DNA from: Pseudomonas sp. IAC-BECa141
GTDB taxonomy: Bacteria; Pseudomonadota; Gammaproteobacteria; Pseudomonadales; Pseudomonadaceae
DNA length: 64,000 nucleotides
Direction: 5' to 3'
Assembly (NCBI RefSeq): GCF_020544405.1
Contig: NZ_CP065410.1
Coordinates: 1,240,001-1,304,000 of the forward strand
The translations under genes and the position numbers were made by a program. The notes beneath the pieces are model-generated. The model was not told the origin of the DNA. It worked only from the letters and a program-made list of their open reading frames with translations, and ran no database searches. This document shows positions 17,066-27,176 of the stretch, in pieces; the first letter of the stretch is position 1, and every line of letters begins with the position of its first letter.

Positions 17066-17800
17066 TTATTTTGGATAAAGCAGCTTCATCAACTGTTTGT
17101 CCTTTTTGCTGATCTTGCGGTTTATCGGAACTTCCCAGTCGCCGATCGTCAGGTCGTTCGATATGGGGTGATGCATGATCGAACGCTTGTCGTAGGCAAG
17201 ATAAAGTGCATCGCGCGTATCAAATGACGCGAACAGGTTGTAGTCGACCTGTTCGCGGGTCAGCGGATTCATTTCCCGATTCTGATAAAACGCGTACACC
17301 TTGGGTTTATCCCATGGAATATTGGCTTGTGGGTGCTGATGCTCATGCATGGCGCCCAGCGCATGGCCGAACTCGTGCATTACGATGACCTCGAAGTCGG
17401 CATGGTCCGGCGTGACGCCCAGGTTCATTGTCGGATGGTCGGGATGAATCAGAAGTGCATCGGTGCCCAGTATCGAACTGTTGTCATTGTTTCGGGTGGC
17501 GATGCGGATATCACCCTTCAGATCGTCGACAAATTCAAACTTGAGATTGATATAAGGCAGCCATTTGCTGGCTGCATTGATAATCCCTGTTTTACGAGCG
17601 GCATCGGGTGCATCCATGAACGCGATTTTCAACGTGCGACCATTGGCCCAGAGTTTCGAGTAATCGACCACGGAGCGTTTGCGGCGAGTGCCGGGTGTGG
17701 TTGGGGTGCCGGCATTCGCCGGGTTCTCGTTGATGGCGGCTGTGTAAGCAGCCTGATCGTCAGGCCACTGAATCAGTTGGCAATCCAGAAGTTCTTTCAT
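17066..17800 (-). CDS. Astacin-like zinc metallopeptidase
   Basis: A 244-residue protein with the complete metzincin zinc site HEFGHALGAMHE at 142-153 (His142, Glu143, His146, His152), ending in the Glu that marks astacins, and a Met-turn SIMHHP (207-212). Such enzymes cleave peptide bonds, usually outside the cell. There is no signal peptide or membrane helix: the N-terminus is MKELLDCQLIQWPDD. A basic run RRKRS (39-43) before the catalytic part could be a processing site. It is monocistronic between dapC and the antiporter. Substrate and export route are unknown. Confidence 0.8.
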   Translation of the reverse strand: MKELLDCQLIQWPDDQAAYTAAINENPANAGTPTTPGTRRKRSVVDYSKLWANGRTLKIAFMDAPDAARKTGIINAASKWLPYINLKFEFVDDLKGDIRIATRNNDNSSILGTDALLIHPDHPTMNLGVTPDHADFEVIVMHEFGHALGAMHEHQHPQANIPWDKPKVYAFYQNREMNPLTREQVDYNLFASFDTRDALYLAYDKRSIMHHPISNDLTIGDWEVPINRKISKKDKQLMKLLYPK

Positions 17801-17927
17801 TGTTCACTTCTTCCTTGAAGTTGAAGATCGATTTCAGGTAATGCGCAAAGGGCGCGGCTCAAGACTAACGTCTGGCTGCGCAAAAGCGAGGTATGAAAAA
17901 CGGAGGAAGTGTTGCGTGATATTTGAC

Positions 17928-17956
17928 CGCCCGTGCCGGATTGCCCGGCACGGGCG
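17928..17956 (-). terminator. Stem-loop after dapC
   Basis: Perfect 12-bp stem CGCCCGTGCCGG / CCGGCACGGGCG with a 5-nt loop just past the dapC stop. No T-run follows on the minus strand (GTCAAATATC), so termination strength is uncertain. Confidence 0.55.
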
Positions 17957-17963
17957 AAACACA

Positions 17964-19163
17964 TTACTTGTGGCGCAGGACGAAGTCGCGGATGCGCTCG
18001 GCTGCCTCGACGCATTCCGCCAGCGGCGCAACCAGCGCCATGCGTACGCGCCCGGCACCCGGATTGACGCCATCGACGTCACGGGACAGGTACGAACCCG
18101 GCACCACAGTCACGTGCTCTTCGGCAAACAGGTCGCGGCAGAATGCGGCATCGTCGCCCTGCACATTCGGCCACAGGTAAAAGCTGCCATCGGGGCGTTG
18201 CACGTCCATCACCGGGCTGAGGATCGCCAGCACCGCATCGAACTTCTCGCGATACAACGCACGGTTGGCGCGGACATGCACTTCATCGTTCCACGCGGCG
18301 ACGCTGGCCAGCTGGGTCTGAACCGGCATCGCGCAACCGTGGTAGGTGCGATACAGCAGGAAACCCTTGAGGATGTCGGCATCACCGGCAACAAAGCCCG
18401 AGCGCAGGCCTGGCAGGTTCGAGCGCTTGGACAGGCTGTGGAACACCACGCAACGCTTGAAGTCCTTGCGACCCAGTTCGGCGCAGGCACTGAGCAGGCC
18501 CGGCGGTGGCGTCTGCTCGTCGAAGTACAGTTCGCTGTAGCACTCGTCGGCGGCGATCACGAAGTCGTATTCGTCGGCCAGGGCGATCAGTTTTTTCAGC
18601 ACGTCGACCGGGATCAGCGCACCGGTCGGGTTGCCCGGCGAGCACAGGAACAGGATCTGGCAGCGCTTCCAGATGTCCGGCGAAACCGCGTCGAAGTCCG
18701 GGTTGAAGCCGTTCTCGTCCAGGCACGGCAGGTAGTGCGGCTTGGCGCCGGCGAGGAACGCTGCGCCTTCATAGATCTGATAGAACGGATTCGGGCTGAC
18801 CACCAGCGCGTCGTCGCCACGGTTGACCACGGTCTGGGTAAAGGCGAACAGTGCTTCACGGGTGCCGTTGACCGGCAGCACGTTGCGCGCCGGGTCGATC
18901 CAGCCGCCCGGCACGTTGAAACGACGCTCGCACCAGGCGGCGATGGCTTCGCGCAGGGCCGGGATACCGAGAGTGGTCGGGTACACCGCCATCTGATCCA
19001 GATTGTTCGCCAGCGCCTCGGCGACAAAGCTTGGCGAGCGGTGCTTCGGTTCGCCGATGGACAGTGCGATCGGGCGCTTGTCCGGGTTTGGCGTGACGCT
19101 GCCGAGCAGGGCGCGGAGCTTTTCGAACGGGTAGGGCTGAAGCTGGGACAGAGCGTTGTTCAT
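17964..19163 (-). CDS. dapC: Succinyldiaminopimelate transaminase
   Basis: A 399-residue class I/II PLP aminotransferase that forms N-succinyl-LL-diaminopimelate from the 6-oxo intermediate in lysine/DAP synthesis. PLP-site motifs: CSPGNPTGALI, the DECYSELYFDE stretch, and the Schiff-base lysine in SLSKRSNLPGLRSGF. Synteny with glnD and map is as in other pseudomonads, supporting dapC over argD-like alternatives. It lies 43 nt after glnD on the same strand and is likely co-transcribed. Confidence 0.93.
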   Translation of the reverse strand: MNNALSQLQPYPFEKLRALLGSVTPNPDKRPIALSIGEPKHRSPSFVAEALANNLDQMAVYPTTLGIPALREAIAAWCERRFNVPGGWIDPARNVLPVNGTREALFAFTQTVVNRGDDALVVSPNPFYQIYEGAAFLAGAKPHYLPCLDENGFNPDFDAVSPDIWKRCQILFLCSPGNPTGALIPVDVLKKLIALADEYDFVIAADECYSELYFDEQTPPPGLLSACAELGRKDFKRCVVFHSLSKRSNLPGLRSGFVAGDADILKGFLLYRTYHGCAMPVQTQLASVAAWNDEVHVRANRALYREKFDAVLAILSPVMDVQRPDGSFYLWPNVQGDDAAFCRDLFAEEHVTVVPGSYLSRDVDGVNPGAGRVRMALVAPLAECVEAAERIRDFVLRHK

Positions 19164-19206
19164 CGGTGCGGGATCTCGTGCAAAGCGATTGAAGCCGGGC
19201 GCGCAA

Positions 19207-21909
19207 TCAAATGCTGATGCGCGACAGTTTGATATCGGGTTCCTGATTGACGCTCAGCTGTTCGACGATGGCATCCTGCAGGCGGCTGCACAGCAGCGGG
19301 TCGGACAGCGGTTGATTGTGGGCGTCGGTGATGAAGAACACGTCTTCCACCCGCTCGCCCAGGGTGGCGATCTTGGCGTTCTGCAGCGACAGGTCGAACT
19401 CGAGGAAAATCCCGCCAACCCGTGCCAGCAGGCCCGGGCGATCCGGTGCAGTGAGTTCCAGTACCGTTACCGGGCGCTGGGCGTCGTTGTGGATCGTCAC
19501 CTGCGGGGCGAACGCGAAATGCTTGAGCTGGCGCGGCACCCGACGCTGGATGATCGTCGGGTAGTCGGCCGGGTTGCGCAGGGCTTCGGTCAGGCCTTCG
19601 CGAATCTGTTTGACCCGGACCGGATTGTCGCCGATCGAGTCGCCATCGGTATCGAGCACGATGTAGGTGTCGAGGGTGAACTGACTGCTGGACGTGATGA
19701 CCCGGGCGTCGTGAATGTTCAGGTTGAGCTGGTCCATCGCGGCTACGGTCACGGCGAAGAAGTCGTGCTGATCCGGCGCATAGATGAAGATCTGTGTGCC
19801 GCCCTCGAATTCACGCTGGGTCGTTTCCTTGATCAGCACCAGCGGACCGCCGTCGGCCGGTTGCTGGAGGATGGCGTCGGTGTGCCAGGCCACATCGCCG
19901 GCGGTGTGACGCAGGAAGTAGTCGTCGCCCAGTTGCGCCCACAATTGCTCGACGTCGTCGGGATCGGTGCCGCCGCGTACCAGGATGTCCAGCGCTGCGC
20001 TCTGGGTCTGGCGGATCTGCTCTTCGCGATCCACCGGATTCTCCAGCCCGCGGCGCAGGGCACGCTTGGTTTCGGTGTAGAGCTGGCGCAACAGGCTGGC
20101 ACGCCAGGAATTCCACAGGGTCGGGTTGGTCGCGTTGATGTCGGCCACGGTCAGCACGTACAGGTAGTCCAGGCGAGTTTCGTCACCGACCGCCAGCGCG
20201 AAGTCATGGATCACCTGCGGGTCGGACAAGTCTTTGCGCTGGGCGGTGGTCGACATCACCAGGTGGTTCTGCACCAGCCAGACGATCAGGCGGCTGTCCC
20301 ACACCGGCAGTTGGTGGCGCTGGCAGAACGCCTCGGCATCCACTGCGCCGATATCCGAGTGGTCGCCGTGCCGGCCCTTGCCGATGTCGTGATACAGACC
20401 CGCCATGTAGATCAGTTCGGGTTTCGGCAATTTGGCCATGAGCTTGGCGGCCAGCGGGAATTTTTCCGAAACCTGTGAGTACTGCAATTTGCGCAGGTGT
20501 TTGATCAGGTTCAGCGTGTGCGCATCGACCGTATAGATGTGGAACAGGTCGTGCTGCATCTGCCCGACGATAAAGCCGAACTCCGGCAGATAACGCCCGA
20601 GAATGCCGTAACGGTTCATCCGCCGCAGGTTGCGGTGGATGCCGATCTTGCATTTGAACAGCTCGATGAACAGGCTGGTGTTGCGGATGTCGTTGCGGAA
20701 GTTGTCGTCGATCAGGTGACGGTTTTCCCGCAACAGGCGAATGGTGTCGGCGCGTACGCCTTTGATCTCCGGCTGCTGGGCCATCAGCACGAAGATCTCG
20801 AGCATGGCGAATGGCGTGCGGCGGAATACGTTGTCGTTGCGTGCCTCGATGTAGCCGTCGTGCAGCTGGAAGCGCGAGTTGATCGGCTGCGGCGGCGCTT
20901 CGTCTTCCGGCGCGAGGATGACTTCCTCGAAGTGCTGGATGATCAGGTCGCTGAGCTGGGCGATGCTCATCACGACGCGGAAGTACTGCTGCATGAAGTT
21001 TTCGACGGCCTGTTTGGCGTCGTCGCCTTCAAAACCCAGCAGTCCGGCAATGGTGCGCTGGTGATCGAACAGCAGACGATCTTCGGCGCGACCGGCGAGC
21101 ATGTGCAGGGCGTAGCGCACCTTCCAGAGGAATTCCTGGGAGGAGGCGAGCAGGGCGTTTTCACTTTCGACCAGAAACCCTTCACCGGCCAGGGCGCGCA
21201 GGTTCAGGGTGCCGTACTGACGACGGGCCACCCACAGAATCGTCTGAATATCCCGTAGTCCGCCGGGCGAGCCTTTGACGTTGGGTTCCAGGTTGTATTC
21301 GGTGTCGTTGTACTTGTGGTGGCGAGCCTTCTGCTCGGCGCGCTTGGCCAGGAAGAAATCCTTGCTCGGCCACATGTGCGCAGTGCTGGTGACATCGAGC
21401 ATGCGCTGGCGCAGGCGCTCGGGGCCGCAGATGGTGCGGCTTTCCATCAGGTTGGTGACCACCGTCAGGTCGGCGCGGGCCTCTTCGGCGCACTCGTCGA
21501 CCGAGCGAACGCTTTGACCGACTTCCAGGCCGATGTCCCACAGCAGCGTCAGAAAGCGCTCGATGGAATCGCGGAAGATTTCGTGGTCGGCGCTGTCCAG
21601 CAGGATCAGCAGATCGATGTCGGAGTACGGGTGCAACTCACCGCGACCATAGCCGCCGACCGCGACCAGCGCGATGTCGGCGTCTTCGCTCCAGTCGAAC
21701 TGGTCCCAGGCCTTTTGCAGAATGTTGTCGACGAACCACGCCCGATCTTCGATCAGTCGCCGGATATCGCGGCCGGCGCGAAAACGTGCATCGAGCACTT
21801 CGCGGGCCTGGCGGATCGCCTTCTTGAATGCCGCGATGGGACTCGCTTTCAGGGCCAGTTCAGCCTGGAACTGACCGCGGTCGAAGAGTTCGGGATCCAC
21901 CTGCGGCAT
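19207..21909 (-). CDS. glnD: Bifunctional [protein-PII] uridylyltransferase / uridylyl-removing enzyme
   Basis: A 900-residue nitrogen sensor that uridylylates PII when glutamine is low and removes UMP when it is high. Layout: nucleotidyltransferase domain with [19 protein letters not shown] (~90-110), an HD phosphohydrolase domain with [17 protein letters not shown] (~500-520), and two C-terminal ACT domains that sense glutamine ([16 protein letters not shown] in the second). Full length for the family. Located between map and dapC, all minus strand. Confidence 0.97.
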   Translation of the reverse strand: MPQVDPELFDRGQFQAELALKASPIAAFKKAIRQAREVLDARFRAGRDIRRLIEDRAWFVDNILQKAWDQFDWSEDADIALVAVGGYGRGELHPYSDIDLLILLDSADHEIFRDSIERFLTLLWDIGLEVGQSVRSVDECAEEARADLTVVTNLMESRTICGPERLRQRMLDVTSTAHMWPSKDFFLAKRAEQKARHHKYNDTEYNLEPNVKGSPGGLRDIQTILWVARRQYGTLNLRALAGEGFLVESENALLASSQEFLWKVRYALHMLAGRAEDRLLFDHQRTIAGLLGFEGDDAKQAVENFMQQYFRVVMSIAQLSDLIIQHFEEVILAPEDEAPPQPINSRFQLHDGYIEARNDNVFRRTPFAMLEIFVLMAQQPEIKGVRADTIRLLRENRHLIDDNFRNDIRNTSLFIELFKCKIGIHRNLRRMNRYGILGRYLPEFGFIVGQMQHDLFHIYTVDAHTLNLIKHLRKLQYSQVSEKFPLAAKLMAKLPKPELIYMAGLYHDIGKGRHGDHSDIGAVDAEAFCQRHQLPVWDSRLIVWLVQNHLVMSTTAQRKDLSDPQVIHDFALAVGDETRLDYLYVLTVADINATNPTLWNSWRASLLRQLYTETKRALRRGLENPVDREEQIRQTQSAALDILVRGGTDPDDVEQLWAQLGDDYFLRHTAGDVAWHTDAILQQPADGGPLVLIKETTQREFEGGTQIFIYAPDQHDFFAVTVAAMDQLNLNIHDARVITSSSQFTLDTYIVLDTDGDSIGDNPVRVKQIREGLTEALRNPADYPTIIQRRVPRQLKHFAFAPQVTIHNDAQRPVTVLELTAPDRPGLLARVGGIFLEFDLSLQNAKIATLGERVEDVFFITDAHNQPLSDPLLCSRLQDAIVEQLSVNQEPDIKLSRISI

Positions 21910-21949
21910 CGATTGGCTTTCCTTCTATAGGCTGGGAACGGTGTCTGGA

Positions 21950-22732
21950 TCAGGCCGAGATGCGCGGGATGGTGTCGTCGCTGCGCAGGGTGAAGATCTC
22001 ATAGCCGGTGTCGGTAACAAGCAAAGTGTGTTCCCACTGCGCCGACAGCTTGCGATCCTTGGTGATCGCGGTCCAGCCGTCGCCCAGTACTTTGGTGTCG
22101 GCCTTGCCCTGGTTGATCATCGGCTCGATGGTGAAAGTCATGCCGGCCTTCAGTTCCATGCCGGTGCCGGCACGGCCGTAGTGCAGGATCTGCGGTTCTT
22201 CATGGAACACCTTGCCGATGCCGTGACCACAGAATTCACGCACCACCGAGAAGCCGTTCTTTTCCGCGTGCTTCTGGATGATTTCGCCGATGTCGCCGAG
22301 GCGGCAGCCGGGTTTGACGATTTCGATCGCCTTGTACATGCATTCCTGGGTGACCTGGGACAGACGCTCGGCCCAGACCGGCACGGTGCCGACGTGGAAC
22401 ATGCGGCTGGTGTCGCCGTGGTAACCGTCTTTAATCACGGTGACGTCGATGTTCAGGGTGTCGCCGTTTTTCAGCGGTTTGTCGTTCGGGATGCCGTGGC
22501 AGACCACGTGGTTGATCGAGGTGCAGATCGACTTCGGGTAGCCCTTGTAGTTGAGCGGGGCAGGGATGGCCTGCTGCACGTTGACGATATAGTCGTGGCA
22601 GATCTGGTTCAGCTCATCGGTGGTCACGCCCGGCTTGACGTGCTCGGCAATCATTTCCAGCACATCGGCGGCCAGTTTGCCGGCGACACGCATGCCAGCG
22701 ATGTCCTCGGGGGTTTTGAGGGTGACGGTCAT
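21950..22732 (-). CDS. map: Methionine aminopeptidase type I
   Basis: A 260-residue dinuclear metallopeptidase that removes the initiator methionine from nascent proteins. Metal ligands sit in LNIDVTVIKDGYHGDTSRMF and, further on, HGIGKVFHEEPQ and TIEPMIN. The start is ATG 22732 (MTVTLKTPEDI) after a GAGAGAG site; the open frame reaching 23053 runs through the rpsB promoter and is rejected. It is divergent from rpsB, a classic arrangement. Confidence 0.96.
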   Translation of the reverse strand: MTVTLKTPEDIAGMRVAGKLAADVLEMIAEHVKPGVTTDELNQICHDYIVNVQQAIPAPLNYKGYPKSICTSINHVVCHGIPNDKPLKNGDTLNIDVTVIKDGYHGDTSRMFHVGTVPVWAERLSQVTQECMYKAIEIVKPGCRLGDIGEIIQKHAEKNGFSVVREFCGHGIGKVFHEEPQILHYGRAGTGMELKAGMTFTIEPMINQGKADTKVLGDGWTAITKDRKLSAQWEHTLLVTDTGYEIFTLRSDDTIPRISA

Positions 22733-22959
22733 ACAGGCTCTCTCTGCGCTCGGCGGCGCTTGCTGATACGAACAGGGGCGCGGCTGCTGATATTGCGGCC
22801 CCGAAAAACGCGATTCTAACAGACCGAAGGCGCAAATCTGCGCCTGCGTGCATCGCTTCTCTCTATACAATGCGGCGCATTGTCCCGATTCCAAGGGGCT
22901 GGCGTGCATGTCGCTGACGGGATTGCAGATTCCGGGTTCCGTTTGCGCCGTCCCTGTGG

Positions 22960-22965
22960 TATAAA
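22960..22965 (+). promoter_or_regulatory. -10 box of the rpsB promoter
   Basis: TATAAAAT at 22960-22967 with start expected near 22972-22975. The -35 is weak (TTCCGT at 22937-22942, 17-bp spacer). Within the 374-bp map/rpsB divergent region. Confidence 0.55.
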
Positions 22966-22971
22966 ATGCGC

Positions 22972-23106
22972 CGCTTTCCGGGGATAGCCCCGAGAGCATT
23001 AACCCACACACGTGTCGACACGATGGCCTGGGTGCCTTTGATCCTCGGATCAATGGTTGGTCATTGGGATACGTGGAGGCCCAACCCGACTTATCAAGGA
23101 ACTATC
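22972..23106 (+). promoter_or_regulatory. rpsB 5' leader, probable S2 autoregulatory RNA
   Basis: About 130 nt of leader. The block GGGATACGTGGAGGC (23066-23080) resembles what I recall as conserved in gamma-proteobacterial rpsB leaders, where S2 represses rpsB-tsf translation. A GGGGATAGCCCC stem-loop lies near the 5' end. AAGGA (23096-23100) is the ribosome-binding site. Regulation is inferred. Confidence 0.5.
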
Positions 23107-23844
23107 ATGTCCCAAGTCAACATGCGCGATATGCTGAAGGCCGGTGTGCACTTCGGTCACCAAACCCGTTACTGGAATCCGAAAATGGGCAAGTACATTT
23201 TCGGCGCGCGTAACAAGATTCACATCATCAACCTTGAAAAAACCCTGCCAATGTTCAACGAAGCTCTGACTTTCGTAGAGCGTCTGGCCCAGGGCAAAAA
23301 CAAGATTCTGTTCGTCGGCACCAAGCGTTCCGCTGGCAAGATCGTTGCTGAAGAAGCAGCACGTTGCGGCTCGCCGTACGTCGATCACCGCTGGTTGGGC
23401 GGCATGCTGACCAACTTCAAGACCATCCGTGCTTCCATCAAGCGTCTGCGTGACCTTGAAGTACAAGCCGAAGACGGTACTTTCGCCAAGCTGACCAAGA
23501 AAGAAGCGCTGATGCGCACTCGCGATCTTGAGAAGCTGGACCGCTCCCTGGGCGGCATCAAGGACATGGGCGGTCTGCCAGACGCACTGTTCGTGATCGA
23601 CGTTGACCACGAGCGCATCGCGATCACCGAAGCCAACAAGCTGGGCATCCCGGTCATCGGCGTTGTCGATACAAACAGCAGCCCTGAAGGCGTTGACTAC
23701 ATCATCCCAGGCAACGATGACGCAATCCGCGCTATCCAGCTGTACATGGGTTCGATGGCTGACGCAGTAATCCGCGGTCGCAACAACGTTGCTGGCGGTA
23801 CTGTAGAATTCGCAGCTGAAGAAACTCAGGCTGCAGCTGAGTAA
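23107..23844 (+). CDS. rpsB: 30S ribosomal protein S2
   Basis: A 245-residue small-subunit protein needed for S1 docking and initiation. It begins [20 protein letters not shown] and contains [15 protein letters not shown] and [10 protein letters not shown], family hallmarks. ATG 23107 is 6 nt after AAGGA; the frame opening at 22966 is leader. Followed by a terminator, then tsf, as in most bacteria. Codon use is the optimised type of highly expressed genes. Confidence 0.98.
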   Translation: MSQVNMRDMLKAGVHFGHQTRYWNPKMGKYIFGARNKIHIINLEKTLPMFNEALTFVERLAQGKNKILFVGTKRSAGKIVAEEAARCGSPYVDHRWLGGMLTNFKTIRASIKRLRDLEVQAEDGTFAKLTKKEALMRTRDLEKLDRSLGGIKDMGGLPDALFVIDVDHERIAITEANKLGIPVIGVVDTNSSPEGVDYIIPGNDDAIRAIQLYMGSMADAVIRGRNNVAGGTVEFAAEETQAAAE

Positions 23845-23872
23845 TTGACGCCCTGGCGTTGACTCAGTAAGC

Positions 23873-23897
23873 AAAAAGGGGGCTTGGCCCCCTTTTT
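23873..23897 (+). terminator. Terminator between rpsB and tsf
   Basis: GGGGGC-TTG-GCCCCC stem (23878-23892) flanked by A5 and T5. Probably partial, allowing some read-through into tsf. Confidence 0.9.
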
Positions 23898-24034
23898 GCC
23901 ACCTCGAAAACCATTTGTCGGCAGCGCAGCTACAGCATCTGTAACGTGCAGCGGCTACAAGGTGGTTCGGGAAGAATTGAACGCCCGTTCGATCGGGTGG
24001 AATGGTTGAAAACCTATCCAAGAGGAATTTGAAA

Positions 24035-24898
24035 ATGGCAGCAATTACTGCAGCGTTGGTCAAAGAACTGCGCGAGCGTACCGGCGAAGGCATGATGGAT
24101 TGCAAGAAAGCCCTGGAAAAGGCTGGCGGCGACATCGAAAAAGCCATTGATGACATGCGTGCTTCGGGCGCGATCAAGGCTGCCAAGAAAGCCGGCAACG
24201 TTGCCGCTGAAGGCGCTATCGCCGTCAAGGCTGACGGCAAGTCCGCCGTTCTGCTGGAAGTGAACTCGCAGACCGACTTCCTGGCCCTGCAGGACGACTT
24301 CAAGAACTTCGTCAGCGAAAGCCTTGAAGAAGCGTTCGCTCAGAAGCTGACTGACGCGGCTCCGCTGATCGCTTCGCGTGAAGCTGCTCGTGAAGCCCTG
24401 GTTGCCAAGTGTGGCGAAAACGTCAACATCCGTCGTCTGGCGCGTGTTGAGGGTGACGTTGTAGGTGCTTACCTGCACGGCAACAAGATTGGTGCAGTGG
24501 TTGTTCTGAACGGCGGCGACGTCGACCTGGCCAAGAATATCGCCATGCACGTTGCAGCTTCGAACCCAGAGTTCCTGGACGCGTCGGAAATCTCCGCCGA
24601 GGCCATCGAGCGCGAGAAGAACGTATTCCTGCAACTGAATGCCGACAAGATCGCTGGCAAGCCGGAAAACATCGTTGAGAACATGATCAACGGTCGTATT
24701 ACCAAGTTCAAAGCCGAAGCCTCGCTGAAAGAGCAAGCTTTCGTCATGAACCCGGAAGTCAAGGTTGGTGAGCTGGCCAAGAAAGCCGGTGCTGAAATCG
24801 TTTCCTTCACTTACTTCAAAGTAGGCGAAGGCATCGAGAAGCCGGTTGATGACTTCGCTGCCGAAGTTGCCGCTCAAGTGGCTGCCGCCAAGCAGTAA
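24035..24898 (+). CDS. tsf: Elongation factor Ts
   Basis: A 287-residue guanine-nucleotide exchange factor for EF-Tu. The N-terminal UBA-like domain is present (ITAALVKELRERTGEGMMDC), followed by LLEVNSQTDFLAL in the core. ATG 24035 follows AGAGGA; the in-frame ATG at 24002 (11 residues longer) precedes that site and is rejected. Likely co-regulated with rpsB through the S2 leader. Confidence 0.98.
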   Translation: MAAITAALVKELRERTGEGMMDCKKALEKAGGDIEKAIDDMRASGAIKAAKKAGNVAAEGAIAVKADGKSAVLLEVNSQTDFLALQDDFKNFVSESLEEAFAQKLTDAAPLIASREAAREALVAKCGENVNIRRLARVEGDVVGAYLHGNKIGAVVVLNGGDVDLAKNIAMHVAASNPEFLDASEISAEAIEREKNVFLQLNADKIAGKPENIVENMINGRITKFKAEASLKEQAFVMNPEVKVGELAKKAGAEIVSFTYFKVGEGIEKPVDDFAAEVAAQVAAAKQ

Positions 24899-24921
24899 GA
24901 CGGTTTTTCAACTGTCGCCCG

Positions 24922-24956
24922 AAAGAGGCTGCCCGCTCACGCGCGCAGCCTCTTTT
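24922..24956 (+). terminator. Terminator after tsf
   Basis: 11-bp stem AAAGAGGCTGC / GCAGCCTCTTT with a 13-nt loop, the T-run being part of the 3' arm. Confidence 0.85.
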
Positions 24957-25108
24957 CAGATAGGGTTACCAATTTTTATTGGTTTCCCCTTGGAACTGAC
25001 TTACAAAGCCATGTTCCGATGGCGCTGAAGCAGCGCCAAGCTAGAGTGAACGCCAGCTGTAAACAGCTCGCAAAGAATTTTTAAAATACGCCGCAGGAGA
25101 GATTCGCA

Positions 25109-25852
25109 ATGGCTCAGCAGGGCAGTGGTTATCAGGCTCGCTATAAACGCATTCTACTCAAGCTTAGCGGCGAGGCCCTGATGGGCTCGGAAGAGTTCGG
25201 GATCGATCCGAAAGTGCTGGATCGCATGGCACTGGAGGTCGGCCAACTGGTCGGCATCGGCGTTCAGGTCGGTCTGGTGATCGGCGGTGGCAACCTGTTC
25301 CGCGGTGAAGCGCTGAGCAAGGCCGGCATGGACCGGGTCACGGGCGACCACATGGGCATGCTGGCCACTGTGATGAACGCTCTGGCCATGCGCGACGCGC
25401 TGGAACGTGCCAATATCTCGGCCATCGTGATGTCGGCCATCTCCATGGTCGGTGTGACCGATCACTATGACCGTCGCAAGGCCATGCGCCACCTGAACTC
25501 AAAAGACGTGGTGATTTTCGCGGCCGGTACCGGCAATCCGTTCTTTACCACGGATTCGGCAGCCTGCCTGCGTGCCATTGAAATCGACGCAGACGTCGTG
25601 CTCAAGGCGACCAAGGTCGATGGCGTGTACACCGCTGATCCGTTCAAAGACCCGCATGCCGAGAAGTTCGATCATCTGACATACGATGAAGTACTGGATC
25701 GCAAGCTGGGTGTAATGGATCTGACGGCTATCTGCCTGTGCCGCGATCACAAGATGCCGCTGCGGGTATTCAACATGAACAAGCCGGGCGCCCTGCTGAA
25801 CATCGTGCATGGTGGCGCTGAAGGCACTCTGATCGAGGAAGTCCAACAATGA
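25109..25852 (+). CDS. pyrH: UMP kinase
   Basis: A 247-residue amino-acid-kinase-fold enzyme that phosphorylates UMP to UDP. The phosphate-binding motif KLSGEALMG lies at the start, with [10 protein letters not shown] and [16 protein letters not shown] (residues for UMP and GTP control) following. CAGGAG precedes the ATG at 9 nt. Its stop overlaps the frr ATG (4 nt), so frr is coupled. First gene of a run through dxr. Confidence 0.98.
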
Positions 25853-26406
25853 TCAACGAAATCAAGAAAGACGCCCAGGCGCGCATGCACAAGTCGCTGG
25901 AGTCGCTGAACCATGCATTCGGTCAGATCCGTACCGGCAAGGCCCACCCAAGCATCCTGGGAAGCGTGATGGTGCCTTATTACGGTTCGGATACCCCGTT
26001 GAGCGGTGTTGCGAGTGTCACCGTGAAAGACAACCAGACCCTGCAGGTCGTGCCGTTCGAGCGCAACATGCTCGGCGCAATCGACAAGGCCATTGGCAGC
26101 GCCGGTCTGAACCTGAATCCGACCAACCTGGGTGAGCTGCTGCTGATCAAGATGGCGCCACTGACCGAGGAAACCCGCAAGGGCTTCACCAAGCAGGCGC
26201 GTGCCGCTGCCGAAGATGCTCGCGTTGCGGTACGCAACATTCGTCGCGACGCCATGGGAGAGCTGAAAAAACTGTCCAAGGACAAGGAGATCAGCGAGGA
26301 CGAAGAGCGTCGTGCAAGTGCCGAGATCGACAAGCTGATCAAGGACTTCGAAGCTCAGATCACCAAGGCGACTGACGAAAAAGAAAAAGACCTGATGGCC
26401 GTTTAA
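25849..26406 (+). CDS. frr: Ribosome recycling factor
   Basis: A 185-residue factor that, with EF-G, splits post-termination ribosomes. It shows the family's hinge and C-terminal helix patterns ([31 protein letters not shown]). The length is exact for the family. Overlaps pyrH by ATGA and precedes uppS by 14 nt. Confidence 0.98.
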
Positions 26407-26420
26407 GGGTCGAGTTTTTA

Positions 26421-27176
26421 ATGGACAAGACCAAGCAGACTGCGCCGTCCGCGGTGCCGCGCCATGTCGCGATCATCATGGATGGCAATAATCGCTGGGC
26501 AAAAAAACGCTTTATGCCGGGTGTTGCCGGGCATAAAGCGGGCGTGGATGCTGTGCGGGCGGTGATCGAGGTGTGTGCCGAGGCCAAGGTCGAGGTGCTC
26601 ACCCTGTTCGCCTTCTCCAGTGAAAACTGGCAGCGCCCGGCCGATGAGGTCAGCGCCTTGATGGATCTGTTCTTCAAGGCGCTGCGTCGTGAGGCCAAGC
26701 GCCTGAACGACAACAACATCAGCCTGCGCATTATCGGTGACCGAACGCGATTCCATCCGGAGCTTCAGGCCGCCATGCGTGAAGCGGAAGCGATGACTGC
26801 CGGTGCCAACCGATTCATTCTGCAGATAGCCGCCAACTACGGCGGTCAGTGGGATATCGCGCAAGCGGCGCAGCGTCTGGCACGTGAGGTTCAGGCCGGT
26901 CATCTGCGGCCGGAAGACATCACGCCGGATCTGCTGCAGACCTGTCTGGTCACCGGTGATCTGCCGTTGCCAGACTTGTGCATTCGTACTGGCGGCGAGC
27001 ACCGCATCAGCAACTTCCTCTTGTGGCAGTTGGCATACGCCGAGTTGTATTTCTCCGACCTGTTCTGGCCGGACTTCAAACACGAAGCCATGCGCAATGC
27101 GCTGGCCGATTTCGCTTCGCGCCAGCGTCGTTTCGGTAAAACGAGCGAGCAGGTCGAAGCTGGAGCCCGGGTTTAA
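26421..27176 (+). CDS. uppS: Undecaprenyl diphosphate synthase (cis-prenyltransferase)
   Basis: A 251-residue cytosolic enzyme that builds the C55 lipid carrier from FPP and IPP for peptidoglycan and O-antigen. The catalytic IMDGNNRWAKKR motif (Asp for Mg2+) is at the start, with FAFSSENWQRP and CIRTGGEHRISNFLLWQ later. Its last base is the first base of the cdsA ATG (TAATG), so translation is coupled. Confidence 0.98.
   Translation: MDKTKQTAPSAVPRHVAIIMDGNNRWAKKRFMPGVAGHKAGVDAVRAVIEVCAEAKVEVLTLFAFSSENWQRPADEVSALMDLFFKALRREAKRLNDNNISLRIIGDRTRFHPELQAAMREAEAMTAGANRFILQIAANYGGQWDIAQAAQRLAREVQAGHLRPEDITPDLLQTCLVTGDLPLPDLCIRTGGEHRISNFLLWQLAYAELYFSDLFWPDFKHEAMRNALADFASRQRRFGKTSEQVEAGARV

Noticed and set aside
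24002..24034. Earlier ATG for tsf
   Set aside because: It precedes the AGAGGA ribosome site, and the added residues (MVENLSKRNLK) are not family-like.
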